Origin: Tetradesmus obliquus
Taxonomy: Eukaryota > Chlorophyta > Chlorophyceae > Sphaeropleales > Scenedesmaceae
DNA: 64,000 nt
NCBI GenBank assembly: GCA_030272155.1
Contig: CP126205.1
Coordinates: forward strand, 3,212,501 to 3,276,500
Direction of reading: 5' to 3'
Part shown: positions 23,581-35,900 of the stretch, in pieces
How the letters are laid out: each line of letters opens with the position of its first letter
Position numbering within the stretch: the first letter of the stretch is position 1
The notes under the pieces: generated by a model
Database searches by the model: none
The model's input: the letters and a program-made list of their open reading frames with translations, nothing else
What the model was told of the DNA's origin: nothing
Position numbers and translations under genes: made by a program

Positions 23581-24970
23581 GCAGCCTTACCTCCTACCAC
23601 TGTTGTGCACAGCCGCATCCCCCATGCGCGTCACCAGCAGCACCACCTTCCTCTCTGCTGCAGGAACTCCCTCCGGCGGCAGGCCAGCTGCTGCCAAGCT
23701 CTGCTCAGTGACCCGCTGCAAAATTCACAACCTAACCAACCATAGACCATAACCCCAGCATTCTCTGCATCCCCACCACCACCACCAGCAGCAGCGCTGC
23801 CCTTACCTCCTACCGCCGTTTTTGACAGCCGCATCCCCCATGCGCGCCACCAGCAGCACCACCTTGCGCTCTTCTGCGGGCACTCCCTCAGGCGGCAGGC
23901 CAGCTGCTGCCAGGCTCTGCTCACTGACCCGCTGCATTAAATAGGGGTGCACCAGAGGTGTGTCGCATGCAAAGATGAATGAGGCGGCTGTGGTGGCAGG
24001 CCCGGGCCGCAGCAGCTGCTGCGTGGGCTGGGTGACGTTGGCCAGCAGGCGCCAGGAGTCTGCCACTGCAGGGCTCCTGCAGACGCAGCGTAAACAAACA
24101 CACCGTCATTTTCAGTGTGCTTGAGCAACAACAGCTGCTGCAAGGGCTGGGTGACGTGGGCCAGCAACCGCCAGGAGCCTGCTACAGCGGGCTCCTGCAC
24201 AGTCAGCGTGAATACAGCAGTAAGTGTAAGAGGTAGCAGCTGCTGCGTGGGCTGGGTGACGTTGGCCAGCAGCCGCCAGGAATCTGCCACAGCGGGGCTC
24301 CTGCACAGTCATCGTGAACAAGCAGTATGTGTAAGGGTCAGCAGCTGCTGCAAGGGCTGGGTGACGTTAGCAAGGAGCCGCCAGGAGTCTGCCACTTCAG
24401 GGCTGCTGCAGTTCCAAAGGATTTCGAGGGTGCAGTGACGTGGTAACATTTGCAGAGGTTGTCTTGTGTATGGACATGCACGTGGGCCGCTGCACTGACA
24501 ACGCAACACGGCTTGCACAGTTTGTGCGGGGCAGGAGGATTCTGCTGCTCATGCTGTCATACATTGGAATGAGTTGAACCTTTGCACATCGCCCTGAAGT
24601 GCAACAGTACAGTAGCTGTAGTGCTGCCAAGAGGTAGGTACACGTAGGCTGAGTTGCTGCAGGCGTGGCCAATGACAATGGCATGCGCAGACGTACACCT
24701 ATCTGAAGGTCTGCTGTGAGAAGGCCTCGACACAATCTGTCACCAGCTGCTGCTCAAGCAATGGATAGTCAACATCACTCTTGGAGGGATTACCGCTAAC
24801 ACTCACTTGGGTGGCAGGGCAATGTACTTTGTGCTGCTGCTGCGCAGGCCCTCAGTCTGTGCCAGCATCATTGCAGTGCGGTCCATGAAGTGCTGGAACA
24901 GGTGGCTGTCAGGCGCAGCAGCAAACATCACACTCTGCTCGAAGCGCGGTGGGCTACCGCCAGCTTGCCA

Positions 24971-25007
<37 letters not shown>

Positions 25008-25993
25008 GCTGCTGCTGCTGCTGCTGCTGTTGCCGCTGCTGCTGCTGCTGAGCTTGCGCTGGGGGCTGCCGAGCTGCTGGTGGTGCCTTGTTGCAGCTGG
25101 CGAGCTGGCTGCTGCTGTGCTGTTTGTGCAAACTGGCTGTGGTCTGCTGGGGTTCCTGCCATGCAGTAGCGCTGGCCAGTCCAGTAAGGGGGTGGGTTGG
25201 ATGTGTAGGTGGCATTGGCAAACACCAGGTTCCTGATTGGTTCAGTCAGCACAGCAGCATCAGACAGCTTGATGTTGTTGGTGTTTTTATTTGAAATCAA
25301 CATGGTGAGTGGGTGACTGACTGTGATAAGGCTGGTAGTCTCAGGTTGCGAGCAGCAGGCTGGACGGCAGGGAGGGTGGCATACAGACAGAAAGCAGAGA
25401 TTACAGTAGATTACCCCATACATTGCAGCTGATACAGCCCTAATGTTCAACCCCCGTAAAGACAGTGCAAGCCTGTCTCACCTTCCATGCTGATTCAGGT
25501 AGTAGTGCCAGTGCCTATCTGACTTGAAGCGTGTGTGTAGGAACTGCTTAATGAGCCACACGTGCTCTGGCTGCAGGTACCTCGGAAGCCTGATGCGGAA
25601 GTCAGGGTACACCAGTTCCTCTGCTGCTTGCAGGTTTGTGTAGTTCAAGCAGGGAGCATACTGCTGAGACATGCCAGGGGCACATTTTGTGATGACTTGA
25701 GGCCTCCACCTGTCAGAAGGGAGCCCCGTCTTGACAGAAGCTGTTGCTGCTGCTGCGGGCGGTGATGCTGCGTGTTGTGGATTGTAGAGAGCATCTTCAC
25801 GTCGTGCTGCTGCTTGGTAATGAAATGGAGCGCTCCTGATCGCTCTTACGTGCTGGTGCTGCTGCTGCTGCACTGCTGTCAACAAGGAGCTTCCAAGCGG
25901 CGTCTGCCAGTACTGCTGCCCGAACAGTAGAGAGCCAGCTATAAATCCCAATAGTCCAGAAAGAATGACGTGCAGGCCACGAATCCTGGTCAT
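22811..25993 (-). CDS. Glycosyltransferase family 61-like, type II membrane protein
   Basis: Firm exons in transcription order: 25993-25482, about 25331-24807, 24076-23807 and 23294-22811 (stop). Between 24807 and 24076 the joining is uncertain; pieces at about 24705-24740 and 24420-24600 are candidates. The N-terminus MTRIRGLHVILSGLLGFIAG is a short basic head plus signal anchor, typical of Golgi glycosyltransferases. The C-terminal exon carries VRAVIGPHGGAFYNLFYAS and VLEIWPV, the GPHGA-type core of GT61 (the family of plant xylan arabinosyl- and xylosyltransferases and EOGT). FACDTPLVHPYLMQ also fits the family. Exon 2 has a long Ala run from CTG/GCN repeats. Donor and substrate cannot be told. 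Both edges of the 24076-23807 exon have echo copies. Confidence 0.78.
23313..23352. repeat. CAG run (CTG on the transcribed strand) before GT61 last exon
   Basis: CAG/CAA run just upstream, in the direction of transcription, of the acceptor TTTACAG of the exon that starts at 23294. Confidence 0.85.
23583..23722 (-). repeat. Donor-edge echo of the GT61 exon at 23807-24076
   Basis: This copies the exon end coding SLAAAGLPPEGVPA and VVLLVTRMGDA, with a GTAAGG donor, downstream of the true donor at 23807. Several substitutions separate it from the parent. Confidence 0.88.
24080..24440 (-). repeat. Acceptor-edge echoes of the GT61 exon at 23807-24076 (3 copies)
   Basis: Three copies of the exon start, ADSWRLLANVTQP with QQLL, and its GTGCAG acceptor lie around 24130-24190, 24230-24300 and 24340-24415, upstream of the intact exon. 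Variants read AGSWRLLAHVTQP and ADSWRLLANVTQPLQQLL. Confidence 0.88.
24970..25055. repeat. CTG/CCG repeat coding an Ala run in GT61 exon 2
   Basis: CTG runs interrupted by CCG and TTG on the + strand read as GCA/GCG alanine codons on the minus strand, within the putative luminal stem region. Confidence 0.85.
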
Positions 25994-27384
25994 CGCAGCT
26001 TCGTCATGCTGAACGCGCGCTTTTCGCGGCGCGGTACTGTTGGCAACCAAATGAGGCGAAGCAGCGTCCACTGTAGGACTGAGGCAATTTTACGAGACAT
26101 GAGCGGTGCTCTTTTAGGTATGGTGCATCAGCCCGCCGTTGTGCTGCACAGACAGCCAACTCAAGCACGTCAGCTCGACCGTTTCCTCGCCTCATGCACA
26201 ACGGGTGGCATGCCGCGCAAAGCATGCCCTAGCTATTGGAACGGAAATACATCGACGCTACGGGCGACTGCTCCCTTGCTTGCTAGCTCATCAGCAGCAG
26301 CTGCCAAGCATGCTGCTGCCTTGCTCTGGTCAGGCGTGCAGTACAGCACAGAATAGCATAGATGCCACACATGAACCCGAATTACACCGCAAGTAGAGTC
26401 GAAACCCGATGAAACAGCCAACAATTAATGCAATCAGGCCCCAGACACACACAGGGTTGCCTGTAAAGCCTCTGCCAATATGGTCAGCAGGAGCTGCTAA
26501 GCTCAGGGGCTTCACCAGCTGCAGCTGGCCTCATCATGCATGTCATATGACTGTCAAATGACACTTTACCTGTGCCATCAAGCCTGCTGTAGTTCAGACA
26601 AAGTGGCACCAAGCTGCAAGCTTGCACAGCATCATGGCAAGCTCCATGCCAGTTTGGGCTCCAACTTCTGCCACCCAAAAGTGCATGTGAAGTTCACATC
26701 GTGAACTTCATTGTCAGCCCACTGATCATGCATGTCGCAATATCTCAATGCAGGCCACCATGCACGCCATCCAAAACCAATCACCGCCGGTGCTAGTATG
26801 ATTGTTAAGCTGTGGCAAGCACCCCTGCTCTACTGCATGCTGGGCTGAGGCGATGCAACACACACGCAACACACACTCAATGCTTGCCCTGCTATGGATT
26901 GCACACCCAAAAAACCGAAGCATAGGACATTCGCAATCGTAGCAAAGGGTGCAAGCAGCACTGCAGTCAGCAGTACCCCAGAATACCCATTATCGAGTGC
27001 CTCGCCGCCATGCAGCAACCTTACGCAGCATGCTGCCGTGCTTTCGAGTCAAAGCAGCATCGTCAGTGCAGCAGCTGCTGCTTTGAACTCAGCAGAGCCG
27101 CACAAGTTGCGCGGCGTGCTCACTCTGTTGTGCAGCACTGCTGCACCACGATGTCGCGGTTGCTGCAAGACAGCTACTACCGCTGCTGCTGAGCTCTAAG
27201 AGCAGCAAGCATCTGCCGCTCACCACACTCCCACCAGCAGCAACCGCCGCCGCTGCTGCTGCTGGTGGTGCAAGTGTGCTTGATGCTGTTGAATGCAGCC
27301 ACCCGCTGCTACACAGCTTCTCCAGGCTTCTCCAAACCATTGTCAGCAAATAAACAATGTGGCGCGCCTGCTGCTGCTGCTGCT
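25994..27384. other. Intergenic, GT61 5' side and NDUFA5 3' side
   Basis: No gene recognised. The stretch should hold the GT61 promoter and the NDUFA5 3' UTR. It contains a perfect 10-bp inverted repeat at 26688-26710 and GCTGCTGCT-type short runs near 27170-27270. Confidence 0.5.
26688..26710. repeat. Perfect inverted repeat, 10-bp arms, 3-nt loop
   Basis: TGAAGTTCAC at 26688-26697 and GTGAACTTCA at 26701-26710. GTGAAGTTCA also appears twice at 37444-37466, just after the ELIP stop. Function unknown. Confidence 0.8.
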
Positions 27385-28711
27385 TTACTTGGGTGCTGGT
27401 GGTGCGTTCAGGATGGCATCTGCACTTGTGTAGTCGACCACGGGTACCTGGGCAGCGATGAACAGCATAGCAGGCAACAGATCAGTACAGGTTCAACACA
27501 GCAACTGCGCAGCGTCTGCTGACCGGGCTTTGCGCAAAGCAGCTGCTGACCATAACCACCACCACCTGCTGCAACCCTGCTTGCCCCTTGCCTGCCGCGG
27601 CAGCGTGCTGGTCATTCAACTTCATGACTGCATTGCCCCTGCTGCCAAAACACTATGCTAGCCGACATCCAACATGCGGCCTGGCTGGGACAGTTTTCAG
27701 AGCAATGCATCCATACTCTACCTGCTGCAAACCAACAGCTGCCCTGCCGTGTCCTGCAACAACAGCACCAGCTGCATACACATGTGCAAATGCGACTGAC
27801 TAAACAGTTGTTGAAGCATTGCCTCACCTCATAATCCTCTGGCACTGTCCATGGCTTCCAGGCTGCAACAATGCACAGCAGCAAAGCACAAGTTAGCAAG
27901 TACAAACGATCGGAGCGCGCAGGTGCAGGCCAGCTTGCGCAGTTCTATTTCATGGCATACATGCATAAGCAGGCTACCGCATTGCCTGCTGCTGGTTGAG
28001 GCAATGCTGATGAGGCAGCATGGGCAGTCTATTTGCAGCCAGCAACTGCCTGGGGCGCAACACCAAGCAGCTAGTGCCTGCAACGCAACCACGGCACACT
28101 GTGCACTGCAACTTCCCTGCCATCTGCCTGCCTGCCTGCCTGCCTACGACAGCACTGTTAAGTGGCTTACCTCTGCCACACATGCTCTACTTGCTGGAAC
28201 AAACAACAGATGAGCACCACAACATTCAGCAGGCAGCAACAGCAAGTCCAACACAGCCTGCTGCTGCTGCTGCTGGAGCTGCTGCTCAGCGCCCTGCCAG
28301 CCCCGCCCTGCACTGCTGCTCACTCGTCATCAGCGGCACCAGCCCCAGCTCCTCCTTGGTCTCCAGAATCAGCTCCTCCATGTGTGCATCTAGCACCTCC
28401 TCCACTGCCAAGTTGCTGTCGTTCTGCTCCAGCACCTTCAGGCGATACTGCACGGTGGCCTCGACCGCCCTGCGATAGTCTGAGCTGTCCGGCAGCTGCT
28501 TCAGCGACTCTAGCAGCTCGTTGAGCATGCCAGACAGCGTGCTGCGTGAATCTGCGTAGACCCCCAGGTGCTCCTCCACGCCCATGAACTTTTTGAGGAT
28601 TTGCGGGTCTGACAGGTTCAGATCGGCGTATCCACGCTGCATAGAGGGGCCTGCTGCCTGCGAGAGCGCCCGCAAGCTGCTGGGCAGCAGGCTCGCTGCT
28701 CGTCTCAGCAT
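27385..28711 (-). CDS. Mitochondrial complex I subunit NDUFA5 (B13-like)
   Basis: Three exons, 28711-28324, 27862-27828 and 27447-27385, join in phase to 161 residues; the plant orthologue is about 169 by recall. The first ~30 residues (MLRRAASLLPSSLRALS) form an Arg/Ser/Ala-rich amphipathic mitochondrial presequence. The core matches the family: LGVYADSRSTL, LKQLPDSSDYRRAVEA, RLKVLEQ, HMEELILETKEELGL, then KPWTVPEDYE across the exon 1/2 junction, like the plant WxPWGVPDDYE. The last exon encodes VPVVDYTSADAILNAPPAPK. NDUFA5 is an accessory subunit of the matrix-facing peripheral arm of NADH:ubiquinone oxidoreductase. No echoes are seen at its exon edges, making it one of the few clean genes here. 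Confidence 0.92.
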
Positions 28712-29957
28712 GTTGTGGGTGATCTGCGGGGCGAGCTGGCGACTAGGCCTAGTGCTATGAAACGACACTTGAGAATCACACTCGCCAAGCTACGAATGGA
28801 CGGGCCATTGGGGTCATGTATGCTGCAGTGTTGTCTGGGAGTTGGACGGACACTCACACCCTACCTCACACCCAGCATGGTTTGAAGCCTGCTCGCAGCC
28901 CCTGTGTTGAGACGAGCTTTGACTTCGCATGGTATGCCACCAAGCTCTTTCTGCAGGTCAAGAGACCACGCAAAAGCACAGCGCGCGCAAGCTCAACATC
29001 AGCACAAGCGCTTAGTCAACCGTCCCAGCTGTCAACATGCCGGTATGGCACCATGTTGATGCAATTGCCTTGTCCCACCATCTGTGGCAACAACCGTGTC
29101 GTGTTTCCACGAAGTTCAATAGTAATGTTACCTTAGTCATCAGTTGATGTAAGCCATAGCAGTTGACAGCAGCCAGGCAAGCACACATTTTGTACTGCAA
29201 GCACGTCACATGTTTGGCATGGCTGAACCCTCAAACTGATCAGCCTTAACAACCTCGTCAATGCTCCACTGGTGTTGTTTCAACACCATCTCCAACCAAA
29301 TGCAGCAACAGTGCTGTGCCATCATTCAAGTGCTGCTACTTGACAAAGAGACGCGCTTGCAGCACACTGCTGCAGTGCCGCACTCAGTGCGGCGCACTGT
29401 GTCTCTTCCTGTGTGTGTCATGCAGTTGTTGGCATCTAACAAACCAACTAAGACTCAGCCACACCAGCAACGCCGGTACAGAAGCTAGGGGGCTGCTGGA
29501 GGAAATCTGAAGGCAAAACACATACAGTCGTTGTCATACACACTTTTGATCACAGTTCACTCTGTTCACAACCCCAGTGGGCAGCAGCAACATCTACATC
29601 CCAGCAACAGCGCCAACCACCTGCTCCTGTGTGGTATTGATGTGACACTAGTACATAGTATACATACACAGATGCAGAGTTGCAACCAAGATTATACAGG
29701 TCGTACCACAATAATTGATAGACCAGATAGCACAACAGGACAACCGCACTGAGGGTACAGCATCAAAGGTACTTTGAACACCCAACAACCCCCGCTTCTT
29801 CCCCATCTCAGCGCCGGTGTGCTGCTGCCTAAATTACAGAACAGCTGGCGATTGCCGCCGCCAGATACGGCTGCAGCAGCATCAGCAGCAGAAGAACACT
29901 CCGCACTCGCCCACCAGGCAGCAGCAGCACCAGTCCGCCACTCACAGCTGCTGCTAG
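28712..29957. other. Intergenic, NDUFA5 5' side and PRTase 3' side
   Basis: No recognised gene or repeat. It presumably holds the NDUFA5 promoter and the 3' UTR of the phosphoribosyltransferase gene. Confidence 0.5.
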
Positions 29958-29997
29958 CTAGCACACCATGGGTGTGGCGGCAGCATCTGCTGGTTGT

Positions 29998-30029
<32 letters not shown>

Positions 30030-31841
30030 CACCTCGCTGGGTGTGCTGCTGACCATGGCTGCTGTGGCTGAGCCGGGGCTGTGCGCCTTCTCTGTGTGGT
30101 CCCAGATGTCAGGCGCGTCCCAGGGGTAGATGACCTGGCGGGCAAAATACAGGCGGCATGTTAGATGTCGAGGACATGTCCATAAATATTTGATACAACG
30201 TATTTTGCAGCCACGTACCTACACGTATTTTGCTGCTGCACAAGCTGTCACCTATCCACATGTCGTTAATGCTGCTGCCCCCACTGAATCTGCTGCTGCT
30301 GCAGCACTGCTACTCACCCACAGGTCGTTGATGTCTCCTCCTGTGAAGTAGCTGCTGTACATCAGCGCTGCCGGCAGCTGCGCCTTCTTCGGCTTGAGCT
30401 TGTTGTGCACCACAAACACGCCTGCAGCACAACAAACAATAAGCGTGATTGAGAGCATCTAACATTGAATGTTGTGCACGCACAAGCACAGCAGGCGGTA
30501 CATGAGCAGCCGCAGCATGGAAGGTTGGCGCTACAAGTGTGTGAGTGCTGCGCAGTGTGACGCAGGTTTCAGGTTCCAGCGACGCACATCAGAAAGAAGC
30601 GCCAAGACGATACACAGCAACTGCCCAAAGGAGCGCAATGACAGGAGCATGCCAGCGCAAGACATCCGCACATTGCAGAGCAGCACAAGCAAAAGTTGCT
30701 TTTGCAGGAGCAGCAGCTCACCAATGCGCGGCTCCTGCCACTCTGCTGCAGCCGCTGCAGCAGCCACGCACGGCGTCGCTGGCACCTGCTGCTGCTGCTG
30801 CTGCTGCTGGCAATTGTCCTCATCTGCTGCCATGGGGCTGCCAGGAGGGCTCACTTCTGGGCTGACAGGCGAGGGCGTGCCAGGCAGTGAGACTGGTGTT
30901 ACACAGCCCTGCTGGCTGCGCTGCTGCTGCTGCTGCTGCTGCTGTGCCAGCCAAGCTGCCTTTTCAACCTGGATGTCTTTCTGCAGCTCTTCGACTGCAT
31001 AGGCAAGCGTCTTGCGTGTGTCATCGACCTGCGGTTACGCATCAAAAAGTGGGGCAAACGCATTGATTGTCAACTGACTAGATGGTGACTAGGTGTGTCA
31101 CTCTGGGCAGCGCTATGCCGTGGCTGACACACCTTGCGTGTTCATGTGCACAAACAAACATTTGGTTATGAGGTTAATCTGGGCAGCAAATGAAGACATA
31201 TACCCTTAACTTGAATGTTGCGTCGTACTCACCTCCTCGACGATGAGTATGGTGTGGCCCTGCAGGCTGACTGCTGCCTCATGCATGCCGTGACAGCTGC
31301 TGCTTATGCAGATGACAGTTTCTACATTTCTCCAGGACAAATTTGGAAAAATTGGAATCCTGAAATGATGTGCAGCCTCACCTCATCCAAGATGATTATG
31401 GTGTGTCCCTGCAGGCTGACTGCTGCCTCATGCGCGCCATGACAGCCCCTGCTTATGCAGGTTGCAGTTGCTGCAATTTTCAAGAAAGTTCAAAATCCTG
31501 AAGTGATGTGCAGCCTCACCTCGTCCACGATGAGTATGGTGTGCCCCTGCAGGCTGACTGCTGCCTCATGGGTGCCATCACGGCTGCTGCTTCATATGTG
31601 CTGTTAGCTGCTGCTTCTGCAAAGTTCATCTGCTACATTTGTGATTCAAATCCTGAAGTGATGTGCGGCCTCACCTCATCCACTATGAGTATGGTGTGCC
31701 CCTGCAGGCTGACTGCTGCCTCATGCGTGCCGTGCACGTGGCTGTATGTGAGCCACTGCGTCTTGCGCACTGGCCTGTCCAGCGGGTCGCAGCAGTCCTC
31801 GTGCTCATACAGTGTCAGGCCGATTGCCTGCAAAGGATTAC

Positions 31842-31891
<50 letters not shown>

Positions 31892-32706
31892 CAAGTTGGG
31901 GTGGCGTGCAGTGGGAGAGCTGTGTGTAGGTGCATCCTGTGTGCAAAATTTTGCCTCGTAACATCGGACTGCTGGGTGGAGCTTTCTCTGAATAATCAAA
32001 TCATTAGTATCTTTCCATAAATGCTACTTTGAACAGCAAGTGAATTATGCTGTCAGCAACATCCGGCCAGCTGGCCAGGTCAGCAGGCTGCTGAACAGGC
32101 CAGTAAAAAAGTTTGAAAATGCCCACCTGGATAGGAATGGTCTTGCCATGCTCCTGCTTCAGGAAAGTACGCAGGATGCGTGCTGGGATGAAACCACCGC
32201 CACCTGGAACAAGCAGCATGAGCAGCACTGTGAATGTGCGCGCCAGGTGGGGTGATGTACAGGTGCTTGTCACACGACAGGGGTGGGGCAGCTGCAGTAA
32301 CAACACGACGGCTGAGAGCATGTCTGAGGCGGCAGCACGAAGCACAGTGCTACAGTATGCGTCTTATGCATAGGAAGGTAGCCAGCTGCTGCGCCCAAGG
32401 ACACTACAGCGTTCAAAGCAGAGCAGCAGAGCCGCTGTGTCTGCACCTGCTGTGGTGCATGTTTGGTTCGATAAATCATCACAAGCAGTTTGAATATGAA
32501 TATTAAGGTTCTTTTGCAATCATTTCCGCGTGCCAGGCTGTCCGTTGTTGCGCTCGTAAATCGTTCGACATGTCAACTAGTCACTCACCGATGCTGATGA
32601 TCAGTGTGGGTTTAAAGTCTTCAAATAGCTTCTTCTCCACCACTGTTGCCCTGATTGTCTCGTGAATCTGGTTGTAGCTGAAATACAAACGTTGTGGCTC
32701 CGCCAT
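29958..32706 (-). CDS. XPT1-like xanthine/hypoxanthine phosphoribosyltransferase
   Basis: Six exons, 32706-32589, 32203-32127, 31827-31675, 31028-30722, 30421-30318 and 30134-29958, join in phase to 311 residues. YNQIHETIRATV, LIISIG|GGGFIPARILRTFLK, IGLTLYED-like IGLTLYEHED, KTQWL, the PRPP loop ILIVDEVDDTRKT (about 111-123), VFVVHNKLKPKKAQLP and YPWD match fungal XPT1-type type I PRTases, which transfer phosphoribosyl from PRPP to xanthine, hypoxanthine or guanine. The cytosolic fungal enzyme is about 209 residues. The extra length is a Gln/Pro/Ala-rich insert around residues 140-215 and an Ala-rich tail. The exon 3/4 junction splits the PRPP loop exactly after VDE, and that exon end has three echo copies. 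Divergent with the RCC1 gene. Confidence 0.9.
31226..31585 (-). repeat. Donor-edge echoes of PRTase exon 3 (3 copies)
   Basis: Copies of the exon end encoding SLQGHTILIVDE (with an EAAV lead) and a GAG|GTGAG donor end at 31520, 31382 and 31233. The parent exon ends at 31675. Spacing is 155, 138 and 149 bp. All four donors are consensus-like. Variants include SLQGHTIIILDE-type changes. Confidence 0.93.
31839..31889. repeat. CAG run (CTG in transcript) before PRTase exon 3
   Basis: About 17 CAG units sit upstream, in transcription, of the TTTGCAG acceptor at 31828. Confidence 0.9.
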
Positions 32707-32959
32707 GATCGCAAACTGTTGGTGCTGTTGTATTCCAAGAAGCTAGAAATAGCTTACGTGCCGTGTACGGCCGGCCGTGATGGTGAGCTGGAACAAGTAC
32801 AGCAGGCCAGCCCTGTCAATAACAATGACAGTGCCCTAGACACTGGACGCAGGGAGGTAGCGGTCTTCTTGACCCCAGCAAATGCTCAGCAGCTCGCCAG
32901 CAAACCCGATTGTGTGTCATGTGCTGTGCAGCTTGGGACTGATGCCATAGCAGGAACAG
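32707..32959. promoter_or_regulatory. Divergent intergenic region, PRTase / RCC1 gene
   Basis: About 250 bp between divergent starts, unless the RCC1 gene begins earlier. An open + frame without ATG covers much of it, so a first RCC1 exon may overlap. No TATA box is evident. Confidence 0.45.
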
Positions 32960-35900
32960 ATGCAGGTTCCTGTTAACACAGTGCAGCTTGTGTGGGGCTT
33001 GTTTGACGACAGATGCTGCACAGCCGAGCCCCTGCATTTTCAAAACAGCAGCAACACCTATGTTGTGCCTGAAGATGGGTGGAATCCACCAAGCAGCCAG
33101 CTAGAGCTTGCGGGAACAACAGCCGCAGTGAAGCAAGTATCACTGGGCTGGACATTCGCGCTGCTGCTCACAGAGCAAGGCGAAGCTTTTGTGGCACATG
33201 CTGCCCAGGTCATGCAGCAAGCAAGGTGACTGGCCTACTTCCATCTCTTGTATATAATACACATGTTATCCTACGGCATATGGACCCTTCATGGCACGAA
33301 TGCTACCCACACCAGAGTCTGACAACGTGTCCTGTGCTTCGTCAAGCAAAGCACAGCTGAATTGAAATCTGTGCACAAGCTTGCACACAGGCACGCATGT
33401 CTGTGCTGAGTCTTACGCATATGTACCCCCCTGAACTGAGCCGCTTTACCACTTGTGCAGACACCCTGCTGGCAGCAACGCCTTGCAGCTGCCACCTGCC
33501 CTTGAAGCCAGCTCTGGCCACAGCAGCAGCGCGAGCGTATGGCAGCTTGTGCAGCTGAGCAGCAGCAGCAGCAGCGGCAGCAGCATGCGCCAGGGTATGC
33601 CAGCTGCTGTGCTTGTCCAGCAGGTGGCAGCAGGTGAGCGGCTGCAGCAGCTGCAGGTGTGCAGTGTTGCAGCAAGGTGTGCTGCAGTGTAACAACACCG
33701 TTGACATCTATACAATCTCTGAGTTGTGTGTGCTTCAACCATCTAGTGCTTCATCTGCATGCTTGAGCTGGCCCCACGCAGCTGCTGCATGCGCTGCTGC
33801 TTGTGCGGCAGAAGAGCATGACTGCCTGCTGCTTGGCTGCTCCAGGTTGTGCACTGTTTGCACCCAGTGCATCATCAACATGCTTGAGCTTGCCCCACAA
33901 GCTGCTTCTTGTGCTTTGCTGCTGCAGGGGACCACCACTGTCTGCTGCTGGACTGCGCTGGCTGTGTGTGGGCAATGGGCAGCAACCAGCATGGCCAGCT
34001 GGGGCTGGCGCCACACCAAGCAGCAGCAGCAGCACCAGCACCAGCACCAGCACCAGCAGCAGCAGCAACAATGCCGGCGGCTCCTGCGGCAGCCTCTGGT
34101 GAGGCTGACACACATCAGCAGGGGCCGAGTATTGGCAGTTTCGTGGCTGTGCTGGGCCCCAGCTGCAGCACTGATCTGCAGGAGCCAGTGCAGCAGGTGG
34201 GACGTGCATCACGCCTTGAGCGAAAGCGCGTGTGGTTCAGTTTTGAGGTGTGAGGTTGCACCGCAGCTAAGCCGTATGCATCACGAGCCAATGCAGCAGC
34301 TGGGGCATGCATCATGCTGTACACAGCCGTGCGCATGCTGCAGCAATGAGGCTGAGGTGCATGGCAGGGGAGCTGTTCACGGCTCTTGCTTCATGCGCGC
34401 GACATATGGAGCGTGTACAACGGCTCTGTTTGCTGCTGCTGCTTCTGCTGCCGCTGCTGCTGCTGCTGCTGCTGCTGTGCAGGTGGCCGCAGGTGCCTGC
34501 CACAGCCTTGCTGTCACTGCCTCGCTGGGCAGGCTGTATGCCTGGGGCTGGAACGCACATGGTGAGCTGCGTATGTTATGTTCCTACCTAGTTCTTGTAT
34601 ATTACTTGACGCATTTGTTGATGGACACGCTTGCTTAATGTTGCTGCTGTGCTATGCCAGCCTCCAATCACACATCAGCAGAGCCAGCTGTCTGAGGGTG
34701 CCAGCACAGGCTGGCAGAGCGCCACACGGCTTGTTGGATGCCTCGAAACACCAAATGGCATGTGGGTGTGCAGGTTATCATCGTTCACTCTACGCGATGG
34801 CATCAGCCCAACGCAAGCAGTGTATGGCAGCACAGCAGGGTCACAACCGTAGCGCACTAGCGGTCACTGCTCGATGCTAGAAACCTCAGCCCTATTTGCT
34901 GCCCTGCTGCACACTTGCTGCTTCTTGTAGGCCAGTGCGGCACCGGCAGCACAGTGGATGTGCAGCAGCCCACACTATGCACAGCACTAGATGGCGTGCC
35001 ACTGGCATGTGCAGCAGCCGGCATGGCACACAGTGTGGCAGCAAGCAGGGATGGGGCTGTGTATGCTTGGGGCTGGGGCAGTGATGGCCAGCTAGGCTTG
35101 GCGGAGCCTGCTGCTGCTGCTGTGGTTGGGAGCACTGCAGGAAGCTGTGGTGACAGAACTGATGGTAGTGATGCGGCTGAGAGTAGTGCTGCACAGCAGC
35201 AGCAGCAGCAGCAGCAGCGGCAGCAGCAGCAGCAGCGGCAGCAGCAGCGGCAGCAGCAGCAGCAGCAGCAGCAGCGGCGAAGCAGCTTGCTGCCGGAGCT
35301 GGTGGAGCATGAGGAGTTGGACCAGGAAGATGTTGTGCAGGTGGGTGGGAAAAGGACGAACTATACAGTAAATGCATGGTAACGCGCCTTCAAGCAAGAG
35401 GTGTCGAGTGCAGCAGAAGCAGTGACAACTGCTGACCATGGCAGACGCAGCTGCGTGCAGCAGTTGGGCTAGGGCCTGCTTTGCGTGACAAGTATTTGAT
35501 GTGTCGCCACGGCGCCTGCGCGTGGTTCTGTTGTGCTCCTGTTGCTGCGCATGCAGCAGCATGCCGCACATGAAGCAAAGCATGCAGCGCATGATTATAT
35601 GCTGCACATTTGCTTGATTGTCTTTTGGTGTAATGAATCAGCAATAATTCAGCAAATCAAAGTTCTGGCCTGCTGCTGCTGCCCTTGTCATGGCTGCATC
35701 AGGTGGCCTGTGGGTCCAGGCACACTGCTGTGCTCACAGCGGCTGGCCGCGTATTTGCCTGGGGCCTGAACAAACACGGACAGAGCTGCACAGCTGCAGC
35801 AACAGGCATCGCCCACAGCACAGCAGCAGCAGCAGCAACAGCGTTGGGCGCTGCAAGTGCTGTTTGTCAGGCTGCAGCTGTTGAGGTCCAGAGCATTGCA

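Noticed and set aside
34892-35377. Poly-Ala or poly-Leu proteins opposite CAG runs (also at 41.0, 31.7, 16.2 and 54.3 kb)
   Set aside because: These are reading-frame shadows of triplet repeats inside or beside real genes.
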